Shown here: positions 24,675 through 33,222 of the stretch, in pieces | Position numbering within the stretch: the stretch's first letter is position 1 | How the letters are laid out: every line of letters starts with the position of its first letter | Position numbers and translations under genes: made by a program | Source: Caldimonas thermodepolymerans | Lineage (GTDB): Bacteria > Pseudomonadota > Gammaproteobacteria > Burkholderiales > Burkholderiaceae_C | Direction of reading: 5' to 3' | Assembly: GCF_015476235.1 (NCBI RefSeq) | Contig: NZ_CP064338.1 | Span: 3,782,001-3,846,000 of the forward strand | DNA: 64,000 nucleotides | Notes under the pieces: model-generated | Database searches by the model: none | Seen by the model: only the letters and a program-made list of their open reading frames with translations | What the model was told of the DNA's origin: nothing

Positions 24675-25439
24675 ATGTTCGAGTTCGCGACCGTCACGCT
24701 GGCGTCCCTGTTTGCCGGGTTCATCGACGCCATCGTGGGCGGCGGCGGGCTGATCCTGGTGCCGGCCCTGTTCAGCGTGTTCCCGAACGCGGCACCGGCC
24801 ACGCTGTTCGGCACCAACAAGGGCGCTTCCGTGTGGGGCACGGCCTGGGCCACCGGGCAGTACGCGCGGCGCGTGCAGATGGCGTGGTCGGCACTGCTGC
24901 CGGCGGCGGTCGCGGCGCTGGCCGGCAGCGCGCTGGGTGCCTGGGCCGTGACGCTGGTGCCGCCCACCGGCCTGCGCAAGGCGCTGCCCTTCATCCTGCT
25001 GGCGGTATTCCTCTACACGCTGATGCGGAAGGACCTGGGGCGCGAGCACCGGCGCCGCTACACCGGCGCCCCGGAAGCGGCGCTGGCCTCGCTGATCGGG
25101 CTGGTGATCGGCTTCTACGACGGCTTCTTCGGCCCGGGCACCGGCAGCTTCTTCGTGTTCCTGTTCGTGCGCCTGCTGGGCTACGACTTCCTGCACGCGT
25201 CGGCGAGCGCCAAGCTGCTGAACACGGCGACCAACCTCTCGGCGCTGGCGCTGTTCATCAGCAAGGGCCATATCTGGTGGCACTACGCGCTGGTGATGGC
25301 GGTGGCCAACGTCGCGGGCAGCCTGCTGGGCACGCGGCTCGCGCTCAAGCACGGCGCGGGCTTCGTGCGCGCGGTGTTCATGGTGGTGGTGGGCGCGCTG
25401 ATCCTGAAGACCGGCTACGACGCCTACCGGCTGGGCTGA
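24675..25439 (+). CDS. TSUP (TauE/SafE)-family permease
   Basis: The protein has 254 residues and about eight membrane helices arranged as two related halves. The first carries F-I-D-A-I-V-G-G-G-G-L-I-L-V-P-A-L near residue 16 and the second F-Y-D-G-F-F-G-P-G-T-G-S-F near 148, which is the family signature. TSUP proteins are proposed to export or import small sulfur-containing or carboxylate anions such as sulfite or sulfoacetate. The gene is monocistronic, with a terminator-like hairpin just upstream, and converges on the enoyl-CoA hydratase gene. Confidence 0.9.
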   Translation: MFEFATVTLASLFAGFIDAIVGGGGLILVPALFSVFPNAAPATLFGTNKGASVWGTAWATGQYARRVQMAWSALLPAAVAALAGSALGAWAVTLVPPTGLRKALPFILLAVFLYTLMRKDLGREHRRRYTGAPEAALASLIGLVIGFYDGFFGPGTGSFFVFLFVRLLGYDFLHASASAKLLNTATNLSALALFISKGHIWWHYALVMAVANVAGSLLGTRLALKHGAGFVRAVFMVVVGALILKTGYDAYRLG

Positions 25440-25446
25440 GCCCGGC

Positions 25447-26238
25447 TCACTCGCCGCGGAACACCGGCGGGCGGCCCTCGAGGAACGAGGTCACGCCCTC
25501 GCGGTGGTCGGCGCTCGTCGCGTAGCGGAAATGCGCCTGGCGCTCGGCCTCGCCGAACGGCAGGCCGGCCTGCAGGCGGCGCAGGGTCTGCTTGTTGATG
25601 CGCGCGGCCTGCGGGGCGAGCGCGGCGATGCGCTCCAGCGTGCGCTCGGCCTCCTGTGCCACCTCGGCGTCGGGCACCACGCGGTGCACCAGGCCGCGCT
25701 GCAGGGCGGTCGCGGCGTCCAGCAGCCGGCCCTCGAGCAGCATCTCGCGCGCGGTCGCCGCCCCGGCGGCACGCAGCACCGCGGCCAGCTCGTCCGGCGC
25801 CATCGGGAAGCCCAGCCGCGCGATCGGCGCGCCGAAGCGGCTGCCGGCGCCGGCGATGCGCAGGTCGCAGCAGGCGGCGATCTCCATGCCGCCGCCCACG
25901 CACGCCCCCTCGATCTGCGCCACCAGCGGCACGTCGCAGGCCAGCAGCGCGTGCAGCGCCGGCGCGATGGTGTGCTCGTGGTAGCGGCGCAGCGAGGCTT
26001 CCTCGAAGCGGAAGCCGGGGAACTCGGAGATGTCGGCCCCGGCCGCGAACTGCCCGCCCTCGCCCTTGAGCAGCACCGCGCGCAAGCGCGGCTCGCGCTC
26101 GGCCAGCCCGTCGAAGATCTCGCGCAGACGGTGCCACATGGCCACCGAGATCGCGTTGAGCTTGCCCGGATGCGACAGCGTCAGCACCGCCACGTCGGGC
26201 AGGCGCGGGTGGGCAGCGAAATGCAGGGTGCCGCTCAT
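25447..26238 (-). CDS. Enoyl-CoA hydratase/isomerase-family protein
   Basis: A 263-residue crotonase-fold protein. The oxyanion-hole motif A-A-G-A-D-I-S-E-F is at about residues 65-73 and the second hole at C-V-G-G-G-M-E-I-A-A near 110-119. The position of the classical second glutamate is occupied in the region G-F-P-M-A-P-D-E-L, which differs from true enoyl-CoA hydratases (usually G-x-x-P-x-x-G-x-T), so hydratase activity is uncertain. The start at 26238 begins MSGTLHFAAHPRL. It is convergent with the TSUP permease and has no beta-oxidation partners nearby. Confidence 0.85.
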   Translation of the reverse strand: MSGTLHFAAHPRLPDVAVLTLSHPGKLNAISVAMWHRLREIFDGLAEREPRLRAVLLKGEGGQFAAGADISEFPGFRFEEASLRRYHEHTIAPALHALLACDVPLVAQIEGACVGGGMEIAACCDLRIAGAGSRFGAPIARLGFPMAPDELAAVLRAAGAATAREMLLEGRLLDAATALQRGLVHRVVPDAEVAQEAERTLERIAALAPQAARINKQTLRRLQAGLPFGEAERQAHFRYATSADHREGVTSFLEGRPPVFRGE

Positions 26239-26390
26239 CGGTGCGAGGGCGCGCGCAGGCGCCGGTGATGGGAAAGCCCGTAGTCTAGCCAGCCAGGGGG
26301 GCGTCGCGGTCCCGGGAACCGGCGGTGCGCGCGCCGGGTTCGAGGCATGGCGGCTGCAGGCAAGCGCGGCGGCGCGCCTGAGGCACGCCG

Positions 26391-27308
26391 CTAGGACGGC
26401 AATGCCAGCCGCGAGTCCTGGCGCAGGCGCTCGGCCGCGAACGCGACGAAGGCGCGCACCTTGGCCGCGGCGCGCCGGCCCTCCGGGTAGACCAGGTGGA
26501 TGGGGATGGGCCGCGGCTCGTACTCGGCCAGCACGATGCGCAGCGTGCCGGCCTGCACGTGCGGCGCGACCTGGTACGACAGCGCCCGCGTCAGCCCGAA
26601 GCCGGCGAGCGCAGCCTGGATGCCCACCTCGCTGCCGTTGACCTCCAGCCGCACGCGCGGCTGCACGGTCTGCGGCGGCGCCCGCTCGTCGGCGCGGAAC
26701 ACCCACGGCGCCGGCGCCCCGCCGGCCGGCGTGAAGCCGATCGCGTCGTGCTCGGCCAGGTCCGCCGGGGTGCGCGGCGTGCCGCGCGCGGCCAGGTAGG
26801 CGGGCGACGCCACCACCACGCGCCGCACCGCACCGACACGCACCGCGGTCAGCGAGGAATCCGGCAGCCGCGCGATGCGCACCGCCACGTCCAGCCCCTC
26901 GTCGATCAGGTTCACGACCCGGTCGACGAACACCGAGCGCACCCGCACCCGGGGATGCTGCGCCAGGAAGTCCAGCAGCAGCGGCGCCACGTACATCGGC
27001 CCGAACATCGCCGGCGCGGTGACGCCCAGCACCCCTTGCGGCTCGGCGTGCGCGCCGCCCACCGAGGCTTCGGCCTCCTCGACCTCGGCCAGGATGCGGC
27101 GGCAGTCGTCGAGGTAGCGCGCCCCGGCCTCGGTCACGCGCACCAGCCGGGTCGTGCGGTGCAGCAGCCGCACGCCCAGGTGCTGCTCCAGCGCCGCGAT
27201 CGAGCGCGTGACGGCCGGCGGCGAGAGGTTGAGCTGGCGCGCCGCCGGCGCGAACCCGCCGGCATCGGCCACGGCCACGAACACCCGCATCGCTTCAAGA
27301 CGGTCCAT
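26391..27308 (-). CDS. LysR-family transcriptional regulator
   Basis: The protein has 305 residues. The winged helix-turn-helix lies at residues 1-60 (M-D-R-L-E-A-M-R-V-F, A-A-R-Q-L-N-L-S-P-P-A-V-T-R-S-I, L-L-H-R-T-T-R). The effector domain covers about 90-300, with the usual V-A-V-R-I-A-R-L-P-D segment of the CrgA/DsdC-like group. It is divergent from the glutathione S-transferase gene with only 118 bases between starts. A perfect palindrome containing a T-N11-A LysR box lies there, so it probably controls that gene and itself. The start at ATG 27308 is the usual family start; an upstream extension of 42 residues reads through the operator. Confidence 0.92.
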   Translation of the reverse strand: MDRLEAMRVFVAVADAGGFAPAARQLNLSPPAVTRSIAALEQHLGVRLLHRTTRLVRVTEAGARYLDDCRRILAEVEEAEASVGGAHAEPQGVLGVTAPAMFGPMYVAPLLLDFLAQHPRVRVRSVFVDRVVNLIDEGLDVAVRIARLPDSSLTAVRVGAVRRVVVASPAYLAARGTPRTPADLAEHDAIGFTPAGGAPAPWVFRADERAPPQTVQPRVRLEVNGSEVGIQAALAGFGLTRALSYQVAPHVQAGTLRIVLAEYEPRPIPIHLVYPEGRRAAAKVRAFVAFAAERLRQDSRLALPS

Positions 27309-27316
27309 GGGAGCGG

Positions 27317-27335
27317 CATTCCGCGAAGCGGAATG
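27317..27335. promoter_or_regulatory. Candidate LysR operator between the regulator and the GST gene
   Basis: CATTCCGCGAAGCGGAATG is a perfect 8-bp-arm palindrome with a 3-base centre and includes the T-N11-A pattern of LysR-type sites. It begins 9 bases upstream of the regulator start, in position for autorepression and for control of the divergent gene. Confidence 0.65.
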
Positions 27336-27426
27336 GTGAAGTGTCGATGGCGGGGATTCTGCTTGCAGTCCGTGCTGAATAAGCTGACCCGCTCGAACAC
27401 CCCTGCACCGAGAAAGGAGGCCGTCG

Positions 27427-28068
27427 ATGCACACTGCCGCACGCCCCGAACAGCCGATCCGGCTGTACCGCTTCCGCTATTCCGGGCACTCGCACCGCGC
27501 CGAGCTGTTCCTGTCGCTGCTCGGCCTGCCCTACGAGCCGGTCGACGTGGACCTGGTGCGCGGCGCGCACCGCCAGCCGGACTTCCTCGAGCGCAACCCG
27601 TTCGGCCAGGTGCCGGTGATCGAGGACGGCGCGCTGACGCTGGCCGACAGCAATGCGATCCTGGTCTACCTCGCGCGCCGCTACGACGCGACCGGCCGCT
27701 GGCTGCCCGCCGACCCGGTGCTGGAGGCACAGGTGCAGCGCTGGTTCAGCGTCGCGGCCGGCCCGCTGGTCAACGGCCCGGGCAACGCGCGGGTGGCGCG
27801 CCTGTTCGGCCGGCCGCACGACCCGCGCACGCAGGAGACCGCGCAGCGCCTGTTCGGCGTGATGGAGCAGCACCTGGGCGAGCGCGAGGTGCTGGTCGGC
27901 ACGCACCACACGCTGGCGGACCTGGCGGTGTACACCTACACCGCGCACGCACCGGAAGGCGACATCCCGCTCGACCCCTACCCCTGCATCCGCCGCTGGC
28001 TGCAGGGCATCGAGGCCCTGCCCGGCTTCGTCCCGATGCCGCGCCCGCCGGCGCGCGCCGGCCGCTGA
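27427..28068 (+). CDS. Glutathione S-transferase-family protein
   Basis: The protein has 213 residues. The thioredoxin-like N-terminal domain (about 10-85) has L-Y-R-F-R-Y-S-G-H-S-H-R with the active-site serine region, N-P-F-G-Q-V-P-V-I-E-D-G with the cis-proline, and A-D-S-N-A-I glutathione contacts. The helical C-terminal domain has T-L-A-D-L-A-V-Y-T-Y. The enzyme would conjugate or reduce electrophiles with glutathione in the cytoplasm. AGAAAGGAGG precedes the start. It is divergent from the LysR gene and 10 bases upstream of the PNPOx-like gene. Confidence 0.92.
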   Translation: MHTAARPEQPIRLYRFRYSGHSHRAELFLSLLGLPYEPVDVDLVRGAHRQPDFLERNPFGQVPVIEDGALTLADSNAILVYLARRYDATGRWLPADPVLEAQVQRWFSVAAGPLVNGPGNARVARLFGRPHDPRTQETAQRLFGVMEQHLGEREVLVGTHHTLADLAVYTYTAHAPEGDIPLDPYPCIRRWLQGIEALPGFVPMPRPPARAGR

Positions 28069-28078
28069 GGAGGCCGCG

Positions 28079-29062
28079 ATGAACCCGTCCGCCCTGCCCG
28101 GCCGGCCGCATGCCGAGGATCCCTTCCACGCCGGCGAGCGCGAACTGCAGGCCCGCGCCGGCGTGCGTGAACGCCTGGCCGAGATCGGCCGCCGGGTGAT
28201 CCGCGATCACATGCCGGACCAGCACCGCGAGCTGTTCGGCAAGCTGCCCTTCCTCGTGGCCGGCAGCCTGGACGAAGCCGGCCGCCCCTGGGCCTCGCTG
28301 CTGGCGGGCACCCCCGGCTTCGTCACGACGCCGGACGCGCGCACCCTGCACGTGGGCGCGCTGCCGCAGCCGGACGACCCGCTGGCACGGCAGCTGGCCA
28401 TCGGGCAGCCGCTCGGACTGCTGGGCATCGAGCTGCCGACGCGCCGGCGCAACCGCGTCAACGGGCGCGTCCGCGCGCTGGACGCCGGGGGCATCACGGT
28501 GGCCGTGGAGCAGAGCTTCGGCAACTGCGCGCAGTACATCCAGGCGCGTTCGCCGCTGCCGCGTGCCGCGCCGCCGCGCGAGGCGCCTGCCCGGGTGGAA
28601 CGCGAAGGCGCGCGCCTGGGCGAGCGGGCGCGGGCGCTGGTCGCCGGCGCCGACACCCTGTTCATCGCCACCGCCGCCGCGGGCGGGGCGGACGTCTCGC
28701 ACCGCGGCGGGCGGCCCGGCTTCGTGCGGGTCGACGAGCGCGGCGGACGCACCGTGCTCACCCTGCCGGACTTCCGCGGCAACCACTTCTTCAACACGCT
28801 GGGCAACATCGCGCTGCACCCGCGCGCGGGGCTGTCGTTCGTCGACTTCGAGCGCGGCGACCTGCTGTTGTTGACCGGGCGCGCGTAGATCGTCTGGGAC
28901 GGCCCGGAAGTGCAGGCCTGCGCCGGCGCGCTGCGGCTGCTGCGCGTGGAGGTCGAGCAGGGCCTGTGGCTCGCCTCGGCCCTGCCCTGGGCCTGGTCGG
29001 CACCGGAACCGGCGCCCCAGCTGCAAGCCACCGGGACCTGGGAGGCGCCGCACCGTTCGTGA
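28079..29062 (+). pseudogene. Pyridoxamine 5'-phosphate oxidase-like flavin-binding protein with an in-frame amber codon
   Basis: The frame from ATG 28079 gives 269 residues up to a TAG at 28886-28888, then continues without shift as I-V-W-D-G-P-E-V-Q-A...L-R-L-L-R-V-E-V-E-Q-G-L-W and stops at 29060. In this family the motif reads L-L-L-T-G-R-A-E-I-W-W-like, so TAG has replaced a GAG. The intact part has two split-barrel segments: L-P-F-L-V-A-G-S-L-D-E-A-G-R-P-W-A-S near 56 and T-L-F-I-A-T-A near 198, with G-N-H-F-F-N-T-L-G-N-I. The missing tail is about 57 residues. Partial function or suppression is possible. The gene is 10 bases from the GST gene and was probably co-regulated with it. Confidence 0.85.
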
Positions 29063-29301
29063 CGCATTCCACGGTTTGCCGATACTTTTTGCTTTCCCTC
29101 ACACCCAAACTTACCGGCCATCCGCGACCCGCCTGGCCGTGCAGGCCGCCGGCCAGGCGCCCCCGCGGCGAGGCGCGGCTGGCACGTGATCTGCCCCGGT
29201 GCGCAAGTTCGTGCCCACTCGCACCGCCTGCCGCCGGTTCCGGCATCGGCCTTGCTGAAGTGCTCCCGCCGCACCGCCAGGCAACCGCAGGGAGCACGAC
29301 G

Positions 29302-29754
29302 ATGGCTGAGGACGACCTCGAAGTTCTGCTGACGGCAGGCATGCTGCTGCTGATGCCGGTCATCGCGACCTACTACTGGCGCGACAACCGGGCCATCTCC
29401 TGGGGCGCGCTCGGGCTGTGCCTGCTGATCCCGGAAGCGGCCAGCGAGCGGCCCGACGCCTCCGTGCTGCACACCATCATGGTCACCACCGCGCTGGCCG
29501 TGGTGCTGCAGCTGATGATCGACGCGCTGAAGGAACGCCGGCAGGCGCCCGACGACGCCGGGCGGCGCACCGCCTCGCCCGAGGAAGGCGACGAGGCCAC
29601 ACCCGGGCCGGCGCCCGACGCCCGAGCCCCGGCGGTGCCGCCGGAGCTGGCGCCGCCTTACGCCCCGACGCTGCAGGTGCGCCACGGTCCGGCCGGGGAG
29701 CCGCCGGCGGCCCCCTGGTCCGCCCGGCCCGGCCACCGGAAGTGGCGTCCTTGA
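29302..29754 (+). CDS. Small membrane protein of unknown function, 150 residues
   Basis: The start follows CAGGGAGC. The first 75 residues hold an N-terminal helix (V-L-L-T-A-G-M-L-L-L-M-P-V-I-A) and a second hydrophobic segment around H-T-I-M-V-T-T-A-L-A-V-V-L-Q-L-M. The rest is a disordered Pro/Ala/Glu-rich tail. It overlaps the probable start of the response regulator that follows, so the two may act together, for instance as a membrane-associated input, but this is a guess. No histidine kinase motif is present. Confidence 0.6.
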   Translation: MAEDDLEVLLTAGMLLLMPVIATYYWRDNRAISWGALGLCLLIPEAASERPDASVLHTIMVTTALAVVLQLMIDALKERRQAPDDAGRRTASPEEGDEATPGPAPDARAPAVPPELAPPYAPTLQVRHGPAGEPPAAPWSARPGHRKWRP

Positions 29755-30524
29755 GCGCGCGTGCCCCCGGCGGCGCGCTGGCCCCCACCGCCCCGGCGCC
29801 CTGGCCGCCCTGCCCCGTGGCGGACCCCTACCCTCACCCCGGCCACGGCATCCACCACATCCTGCTGCTGGAGGACATCCCGCAGGTGCGGCAATGGCTC
29901 AAGGGACTGGTCGCGGAGCTGTTTCCGCAGGCCCTGGTCACCGAGTGCGCGCGGGTGCGCGAGGCGCTGGAGCACATCACGCTGACGCGCTTCGAGCTGG
30001 CATTGCTGGACCTGGGCCTGCCCGACGGCTCGGGGCTGGAGGTGGTGGCGGCGCTGCAGGTGGCCCAGCCGAACGCGCGCTCGGTGGTCGTGACCATCCA
30101 TGCCGAGGACGACTGCCTGCTCCCGGCGCTGCAGGCCGGCGCCTTCGGCTACCTGCTGAAGGACCAGACGCACGACGAGATGGCAGCGCAGCTGCAGCGC
30201 ATCACCAACGGCGAGCCGCCGCTGACGCCCTCGGTGGCGCGGCGCGTGATCGCGCATGTCGCGGCCTACCGGCAGGCGCGCCAGGCAGCCCCCGGGCCGG
30301 CGCTGCCCGAGGTGCGGCTGACCGAGCGCGAATCCGACGTGCTGCTGCGCGTGGCCAAGGGCTACACGCTGCCCGAGATCGCGCAGCAGCTGGGCCTGTC
30401 GCGCCACACCATCTCGGACTACCTGAAGAACGTCTATCGCAAGCTCAATGTCTCTTCGCGCGCCGAGGCGGCGCTGGAGGCGCAACGGCTGGGCCTGTTC
30501 CGGCCCGCGGCGCGCACGCCGTGA
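29751..30524 (+). CDS. NarL/FixJ-type response regulator
   Basis: The protein has 257 residues if the TTG at 29751 is used (GGAAG upstream, 4-base overlap with the previous stop), or 235 from GTG 29817; the start is uncertain. It has an N-terminal receiver domain (H-H-I-L-L-L-E-D with the acidic pair, phospho-acceptor in L-A-L-L-D-L-G-L-P-D-G, and the lysine in G-Y-L-L-K-D). The C-terminal LuxR-type helix-turn-helix reads L-T-E-R-E-S-D-V-L-L-R-V-A-K-G-Y-T-L-P-E-I. It would bind DNA after phosphorylation. No cognate histidine kinase is encoded nearby. Confidence 0.9.
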   Translation: MSARAPGGALAPTAPAPWPPCPVADPYPHPGHGIHHILLLEDIPQVRQWLKGLVAELFPQALVTECARVREALEHITLTRFELALLDLGLPDGSGLEVVAALQVAQPNARSVVVTIHAEDDCLLPALQAGAFGYLLKDQTHDEMAAQLQRITNGEPPLTPSVARRVIAHVAAYRQARQAAPGPALPEVRLTERESDVLLRVAKGYTLPEIAQQLGLSRHTISDYLKNVYRKLNVSSRAEAALEAQRLGLFRPAARTP

Positions 30525-30539
30525 GGGCGGCACGCAAGG

Positions 30540-31028
30540 CTAGTGCTGCTGGCGCCGGGCGATGGCACGCATCACCAGGTGGCACAGGCTGGCGCTGTCG
30601 ACCGGCTTGGACAGGTGATGGTCGAAGCCCACGCGCCGCGCCTCGGCCTTGTCGCATTCGCTGGTCAGCGCGGTGAGCGCGACCAGCATCGGCGTGTGCT
30701 CGGGCAGTTCGCGGCGCAGCCGCTCGGCAAGCTGGTAGCCGTCCATCACCGGCATCGAGATGTCCAGCACCGCCATGTCGGGCTGGAACGCGACCGCCTC
30801 GCTCGCCCCCTGCTGGCCGTCGTAGGCCACGCGGGTCTCGCAGGCCAGCAGCCCGAACAGCATCGCCAGGCTGTCGGCCGCGTCGCGGTTGTCGTCGACG
30901 ATCAGCACGCGCAGCCGTTGGTCGACCTGGGTGCGTCGGGACTTGGCCCCCACTCCCGGGGTCGTCGCCCCCCCGCTGCCGCGCGGTGGCATCTCGTCCT
31001 GGGAAGGGTTGCTGGACTGCCGGTTCAT
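30540..31028 (-). CDS. Single-domain response regulator receiver protein
   Basis: The protein has 162 residues, with a disordered N-terminus of about 40 residues and one receiver domain: L-R-V-L-I-V-D-D-N-R-D-A-A-D, acceptor aspartate in M-A-V-L-D-I-S-M-P-V-M-D-G-Y, and the conserved lysine in H-L-S-K-P-V. There is no output domain, so it probably relays phosphate or binds a partner protein. It converges on the NarL-type gene with a 15-base gap. The start is ATG 31028; an ATG at 31109 is possible but adds weak sequence. Confidence 0.88.
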   Translation of the reverse strand: MNRQSSNPSQDEMPPRGSGGATTPGVGAKSRRTQVDQRLRVLIVDDNRDAADSLAMLFGLLACETRVAYDGQQGASEAVAFQPDMAVLDISMPVMDGYQLAERLRRELPEHTPMLVALTALTSECDKAEARRVGFDHHLSKPVDSASLCHLVMRAIARRQQH

Positions 31029-31193
31029 GTGTGGGTCGTAAGTCTTGCCGGCCGGGCTGTCCTTCTTACGGAAGACGGCCCGTGCCTGCCGGAACGCGGG
31101 CGCTGGCACGCTGGAGAAGCAAGGAGCGGTCCCGCCCTGCGGCCTGCAGCACCCGGAGGCATCAGGGCAGTGGCAGGACTCGTGCCCGCGGGC

Positions 31194-32240
31194 TCAGCGG
31201 CGCGCCACGACCGGCGGGGCATCGGGTGTGAGCAGGCCGGCGTCCTGCCAGGGGCTGCGCTTGCCGAACCAGCGCTCGCGCCGGTCCAGCGCCGCCCAGT
31301 ACAGCGGCGCGCGGCGCTCGGCGATGCCGGGCCAGGACAGCGGATCCAGCCCCGTCCAGGGCAGGAAGGGGTTGCGCCGCCCGTAGCCCCACAGCTCGAT
31401 GCGCAGCGCCGGCTTCAGCGACGGGCCGCGCGCATGGAAACCAAAGGTGTCGGCGACCACCAGCGTGTTGGCCGGCACCGCGAACAGCTTGGGCTCGGGC
31501 AGGCCCAGCGAGGACAGCGCATCGGCGCGGATGCGGAACGAGCCGCGCGAGGTGAGCCGGTCGGCCGAGCGTGCCACCAGGCTCATCTCGCGCTCCCAGG
31601 CCAGGCGCTCGGGCGTGAGCCGGTGCGAGCCCGGCACGTAGCTGAACGGGCCGGCGTCGGCCTCCACGTCGGTCAGGAAGTACCAGGCCTTGACCGTCGG
31701 GTGGAAGGTGTCGGCGTGCAGGTGGGTCTGCGGGTCGGGCGGCGCCTGGACGACCTTGGACAGGATGGACTGCACGTAGGTCACCGGCTCCTGGTCGAAG
31801 CTGCCGACGTAGCGCGTCAGTCCCCGCCACAGCGGCGCGTCGACGATCTCGCGCACCTCGGGCACGGCGCGCAGGAATGCCGGGTCGAGCGCGATGCGGC
31901 GGGTGATCGTGTCGCCCTGCACCATCTCGCGCGCCGGGGCGCGGTGCGCCAGCACGCGCTCGCGCAGGCGCTCGAAGGCCGTGCGGGGCAGCACGTCGTG
32001 GCGGATCACGAAGCCGTCGCGCTCGAACGCGGCACGGTCCTCGGGGCTGACCAGCGCCGCCAGCCGCGCGCGCCGGCGCTCGGCCAGCGCGTGGGCCGCG
32101 CGCACGCGCTTCTCGTGCAGCCCCCACTCGTTGAGCCGGCGCGAGCCGATCAGCGGGTTGTCACAAAAGGACTTGGCGCCGGTGAACAGCGCCAGCGCGT
32201 GCAGCGGGGCCAGGGCGATGTGTTTCAGGGAAGCGGTCAT
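31194..32240 (-). CDS. Phytanoyl-CoA dioxygenase (PhyH)-family protein
   Basis: The protein has 348 residues. The non-haem iron site is visible as H-L-H-A-D near residue 180 (H-x-D) and a distal histidine in F-G-F-H-A-R-G-P near 275, with a following arginine that would bind 2-oxoglutarate. The P-G-S-H-R motif near 210 is typical. Such enzymes hydroxylate diverse substrates with O2 and 2-oxoglutarate; the substrate is not known. It starts MTASLKHIALAPLHAL at ATG 32240 and stands alone. Confidence 0.85.
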   Translation of the reverse strand: MTASLKHIALAPLHALALFTGAKSFCDNPLIGSRRLNEWGLHEKRVRAAHALAERRRARLAALVSPEDRAAFERDGFVIRHDVLPRTAFERLRERVLAHRAPAREMVQGDTITRRIALDPAFLRAVPEVREIVDAPLWRGLTRYVGSFDQEPVTYVQSILSKVVQAPPDPQTHLHADTFHPTVKAWYFLTDVEADAGPFSYVPGSHRLTPERLAWEREMSLVARSADRLTSRGSFRIRADALSSLGLPEPKLFAVPANTLVVADTFGFHARGPSLKPALRIELWGYGRRNPFLPWTGLDPLSWPGIAERRAPLYWAALDRRERWFGKRSPWQDAGLLTPDAPPVVARR

Positions 32241-32352
32241 GCCGGAACGGAACGGGTCAACACCCGCTACGGTAGCAGGTCGCGACCCGTCCGGGACCGG
32301 GGTGCCGTCAACCGGCGGCCCGGCGCCGTGCGATGGCACGCCGCGCGGGGCG

Positions 32353-32655
32353 TCAGCGCAGCCGCCCGATGTAGCGCTGCTCGAGGCGCTCGCGGGCCGT
32401 GCGCGGGTCGTCCGCGCGCGGTGCCGGCGCGGGCGGCGGTGGCGGCGGCGGGGGAGCCAGCGGCTTGAGCGCCAGCTCCAGGCGCCCCGCCCAGTCGGCC
32501 AGCTCGGCGTCGTCCTGCTCGCGGCACAGGCGCACGATCGCGCGGCCGTACTCGAGGTTGCAGGCCATCCACTCGGTGTCGGTCACGCGCCCGAGCTTGC
32601 GCCGCAGCAGCACATGGAGGTGGGCTGCAATCGCCAGCCGCTGGGATTCGTTCAT
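32353..32655 (-). CDS. Conserved hypothetical protein, 100 residues
   Basis: A helical N-terminal part (MNESQRLAIAAHLHVLLRRK, then W-M-A-C-N-L-E-Y-G-R-A-I-V-R-L-C-R) is followed by a run of about eight prolines and an Arg-rich tail ending Q-R-Y-I-G-R-L-R. I recognise no named domain. It is leftward, upstream of the PhyH gene, and divergent from the gene at 32936. Confidence 0.65.
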   Translation of the reverse strand: MNESQRLAIAAHLHVLLRRKLGRVTDTEWMACNLEYGRAIVRLCREQDDAELADWAGRLELALKPLAPPPPPPPPAPAPRADDPRTARERLEQRYIGRLR

Positions 32656-32863
32656 CGCGGAAGTCCTTCACTGCGTCACACGGGACGGCCGACCCCGTTG
32701 CACCTCGCGTGCCAGCGCCCGGGCCCGGCCGCAGCCGCCGGCGCGGCCGCTGCGCGCACATCCGGCCCTGCCGTGGCGCGCCCCGGGCCTCCCCGGCTGC
32801 GCCTGGCGCACGCGTGCACCGGAGACGTGCCGCTATGCCGGCCATAGCGACGCCCGATTGGAT

Positions 32864-32882
32864 GCAAATGAGAATTAGTCGC
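32864..32882. promoter_or_regulatory. Fur-box-like sequence upstream of the DUF2061 gene
   Basis: GCAAATGAGAATTAGTCGC resembles the left half and centre of the ferric-uptake regulator site, in which AATGAGAAT is the common core. It lies 54 bases before the start at 32936. It may link the small membrane protein to iron status; the right half is poor. Confidence 0.4.
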
Positions 32883-32935
32883 AAACTATCCAGCAACGAC
32901 GTCCGGGACATCGACAGGAACCAGAGGATTTCATC

Positions 32936-33187
32936 ATGGCCAAGACCGCAGCTTTCGGCGTCATGCACCTGGGCATCGCGTTCGCGGTCAGCTACGCGCT
33001 GACCGGCAGCGCGGCCATCAGCGGCCTCATCACCATCGTCGAGCCGCTGTGCAACACCGTGGCGCACTACTTCTTCGACAAGTACTGGGGCGACCCCCGC
33101 CTCGTGACCCTGTTGCGGCGCCAGCTGCCGCGTGCCCTGCGCCCCGTGGTGCGCCCGGTGCGCCGCACGGCGTCGGCCCCGGTCTGA
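32936..33187 (+). CDS. DUF2061 small membrane protein
   Basis: The protein has 83 residues. The DUF2061 pattern is clear: H-L-G-I-A-F-A-V-S-Y-A-L-T-G-S near residue 11, the helix A-I-S-G-L-I-T-I-V-E-P-L-C-N-T-V-A-H, then Y-F-F-D-K-Y-W. It has two membrane helices and a basic C-terminal tail. The family has no assigned biochemical role. The gene stands upstream of otsB with a gap of 35 bases and may be co-transcribed with it. Confidence 0.85.
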   Translation: MAKTAAFGVMHLGIAFAVSYALTGSAAISGLITIVEPLCNTVAHYFFDKYWGDPRLVTLLRRQLPRALRPVVRPVRRTASAPV

Positions 33188-33222
33188 CGCCCGGCCGGCA
33201 GGTTTTGCCTTAGAGTCGGGCC

